Shown: one piece after another, positions 35,071 to 36,775 of the stretch
How the letters are laid out: each line of letters begins with the position of its first letter
How positions within the stretch are numbered: position 1 is the stretch's first letter
Assembly (NCBI GenBank): GCA_023667285.1
Contig: JAMPAK010000005.1
Location: forward strand, 1-36,775
Reading direction: 5' to 3'
Length of the DNA stretch: 36,775 bases
Source: Muribaculaceae bacterium
GTDB lineage: Bacteria; Bacteroidota; Bacteroidia; Bacteroidales; Muribaculaceae
Made by a program: the position numbers and the translations under genes
Notes under the pieces: model-generated
What the model was told of the DNA's origin: nothing
Databases searched by the model: none
What the model saw: the letters and a program-made list of their open reading frames with translations, nothing else

Positions 35071-35249
35071 CAGAAAAGATTCTAAACATTCTAAAGAATA
35101 GCGAATAAAACATAGCCTGCGTTGAGTGCAATTCAACATGAACGGTTTCGTCGTTGAAGTGGATTAACTCAGCCTCCTATTGACCCGATAACTGAATTCC
35201 CATTTTTTGACCTATAAAAAATTAACAGTAACTTTTTAACCATTTCATC

Positions 35250-36029
35250 ATGAAGAAGTATCTACTTATCTTAGTCGGGCTGCTGAGCCTGCTGTGTGGG
35301 GTGGCTTCCTGCTCAGACCACGATGATGACCAGGTGCGTCCGGCGATTCCCGGAGAAGTTGCCGACCCCAAATTCCCCTCCGTCGAGAAAGATGTGTTGG
35401 CCGATGTGCTGTCGGGCAAGATGAATGTGATCCTCAAAGACAAAGAGGTGTACCGCCGCATCAAGAGCTTTGACTACACTGAAAAGAACCCGTCATACTA
35501 CTGGGTGATTACATATTATAATCGTCACTCTGATCCTTATTGTATCTACGACGGAAAACTTTGCGTTGACTTCTATAGTTATACCAACGATTTGATGAAC
35601 ACGAAGATTGTTCACACCGATAGAGCAAAGTGGATTGCTTGGAGTGACCTGTATCAAACATGGAGATATCACTGGTTTCGTGGCTTAATGAGGCCGGATG
35701 ACGATGATCTACCCGACCTCTACTGTGGCACGGACTATGACTTCACCTCGCCCAATGGCGTATTATGGGGAAGTGAAATGCCCCTCTACGGGCTCTCAAG
35801 GTCAGAGATTGTGTTTGACGTGACCGGCCGAGACGGCGAGGATCTATACATCCGCTATCTGCTGGCCCCCTACAACGAGGCAACCAATGCCAAGGCCTTC
35901 GCAACAATGGAGGATGGCATGAGATATATGGTCGATATGCTCCGCAGCAAATTTGGCAACGAGGTTAGCGCATGGGGAACCGACGTAATGCTGAACCTCG
36001 ACGAGATCAGCAAGGACCTCGGGATTTAA
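35250..36029 (+). CDS. surface-type lipoprotein of unknown function
   Basis: The 259-aa protein begins with a lipoprotein signal peptide ending in GVASC (Cys21). The next residues SDHDDD resemble the acidic export signal that places Bacteroidota lipoproteins on the cell surface. I do not recognise the mature domain; it contains many Trp, Tyr and Asp residues (YYWVITYYNRHSDPYCIYDG, WRYHWFRGLMRPDDDD) and ends in a helical segment (EDGMRYMVDMLRSKFGNEV). The middle third (about 35500-35700) is AT-richer than both ends. It is the last gene of the accessory segment and ends before a strong terminator. It may act with the neighbouring C10-like protein, though no shared transcript is evident. Confidence 0.7.
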   Translation: MKKYLLILVGLLSLLCGVASCSDHDDDQVRPAIPGEVADPKFPSVEKDVLADVLSGKMNVILKDKEVYRRIKSFDYTEKNPSYYWVITYYNRHSDPYCIYDGKLCVDFYSYTNDLMNTKIVHTDRAKWIAWSDLYQTWRYHWFRGLMRPDDDDLPDLYCGTDYDFTSPNGVLWGSEMPLYGLSRSEIVFDVTGRDGEDLYIRYLLAPYNEATNAKAFATMEDGMRYMVDMLRSKFGNEVSAWGTDVMLNLDEISKDLGI

Positions 36030-36056
36030 TCCCAATCCCCATACGGAAATAAATTT

Positions 36057-36108
36057 CGGCGGCCGGCAGACGCACCCCCAAAGCGTCTGCCAGGCCGCTG
36101 ATTTTTTT
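36057..36108 (+). terminator. strong intrinsic terminator after the lipoprotein gene
   Basis: A long GC-rich stem (GGCGGCCGGCAGACGC with GCGTCTGCCAGGCCGCT, one bulged A) followed by TTTTTTTG ends transcription of the lipoprotein gene. Confidence 0.9.
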
Positions 36109-36209
36109 GTCTGATGATAAGGCGTCTGTGTCGCGTTGGGAGCCTTCGGGATAGTATTTCGGCGGCCCCATATCTGCATTATCGCACTATTGTAACCTCT
36201 TATCATTCT

Positions 36210-36217
36210 TACCTTTG
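36210..36217 (+). promoter_or_regulatory. -7 box of the partial gene at the right edge
   Basis: TACCTTTG fits TAnnTTTG and is followed by CA; a TTG at 36190-36192 may be the -33 element. The ATG at 36250 is 32 bases downstream. Confidence 0.55.
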
Positions 36218-36249
36218 CAACCTAACATTCCTTTTCTTGAAGCCACCCA

Positions 36250-36775
36250 ATGAAAAAACTCATCACCACCTCCCGCAAACAAACCTACTCCCCCATCCTC
36301 GGGATACGTGGCTTCGAGACATACCTCAACCGACGCCTCACGAAAAACGAGCGCAAAGTCATATCCTACCTCGAGCGCATGAAACGCGCACGCCCCGTCC
36401 TCGTCATCGACCCGCCGGGCCGAAACTCCGCGCCAATCCTCCAGGAATACCTCAATTACCGCCTCGCCAAAGGCCCATCGCAAGCCCTCGGCGCCATCTA
36501 CACACCCACACGGCTCAAAGGCAAAGAACGGCGCATAAAATACCTCTCATACCGCCGCCCCGACAGCATCCGCGGACACACACTCGCCTACATCCTTCTG
36601 CTCAACACCCAGGACGCCAAAACCTTCTCACCCCTGCAGGCCCGGCCCGACGGCTTCCTCCGCCTCTGGAACGCCCTCCTCCCCGCCCTCTCCGGCTGCG
36701 GATTCTTCATCGTCCACATTACCGCGCCGCGCACCCGCGGCCACGCCGACAAACTCGCCCGGCTCTTCGGACGGC
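36250..36775 (+). CDS. unrecognised basic protein, 3' end beyond the window
   Basis: An ATG at 36250 opens a frame that stays open for 175 codons up to the window edge, with strongly host-like codons (ctc, cgc, gcc, atc). I do not recognise the family. The protein is basic, rich in Arg and Lys, without a signal peptide. It contains a short hydrophobic strand ARPVLVIDPPGR near residue 48-59, LAYILLLNTQDA near 127 and CGFFIVHITAPRTRGHADK near the edge, giving an alternating strand/helix look. The promoter box upstream and the terminator before it show it is a separate unit. Minus-strand open frames across it lack such support. Confidence 0.65.
   Translation, partial: MKKLITTSRKQTYSPILGIRGFETYLNRRLTKNERKVISYLERMKRARPVLVIDPPGRNSAPILQEYLNYRLAKGPSQALGAIYTPTRLKGKERRIKYLSYRRPDSIRGHTLAYILLLNTQDAKTFSPLQARPDGFLRLWNALLPALSGCGFFIVHITAPRTRGHADKLARLFGR

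Noticed and set aside
1-36775. CRISPR arrays, insertion sequences and rRNA genes
   Set aside because: I saw no regularly spaced repeats, transposase genes or rRNA-like sequence.

Overview
The window looks like a chromosomal segment of a gut Bacteroidales bacterium, most likely Muribaculaceae-like (inference). The grounds are repeated Bacteroidota-type promoter -7 boxes (TAnnTTTG, often followed by CA), almost no Shine-Dalgarno sequences, several Bacteroidota-restricted families (DUF3256, DUF4292, DUF4919, DUF3244), a T9SS-like C-terminal domain, and a GC-rich genome with Ctc/cgc/gcc-biased codons. Database names are given from sequence recognition only; no search was run.

Layout. (1) 1-4422: a partial tRNA-Thr(TGT), then a two-gene minus-strand operon holding a 782-aa protein of unknown function and a complete phage-type terminase large subunit, with no other phage genes around them. 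(2) 4423-5094: gene-poor stretch with possible relics and a terminator. (3) 5095-12405: housekeeping block with a DUF805 membrane protein (minus strand), then dut, a TPR protein, a DUF4292 lipoprotein, an EnvC-like LytM protein, a DEAD-box RNA helicase and a DUF3256 protein in close succession. (4) 12435-16486: a tail-anchored pseudokinase, a GNAT-like protein, a GT2 glycosyltransferase and a flippase, the last three overlapping. (5) 16688-18295: pckA with a strong terminator. (6) 18379-20677: overlapping cobU-cobT-cobS (late cobalamin assembly), divergent from (7) 20759-23527, a secreted PL9 pectate lyase followed by the frameshifted remains of another secreted-protein gene. (8) 23887-31398: a SNF2-family helicase with a tightly coupled 608-aa partner, a small membrane protein, a DUF4919 protein and a GH3-superfamily protein.

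(9) 31395-36029 is the accessory part of the window. It holds a membrane-spanning TPR/HTH regulator, a small secreted DUF3244 protein, a C10 (streptopain-like) peptidase homologue whose catalytic Cys and His are both replaced, and a surface-type lipoprotein. The base composition falls sharply inside these genes, and in the C10 homologue the change lies at the pro-domain/peptidase-domain border. An inverted-repeat array sits directly upstream of a near-perfect promoter for the secreted genes. I consider this regulator plus pseudo-protease set the best candidate for an undescribed system; the SNF2 plus partner pair and the isolated terminase operon are next. (10) 36250-36775 is the 5' part of an unrecognised gene that runs off the window.
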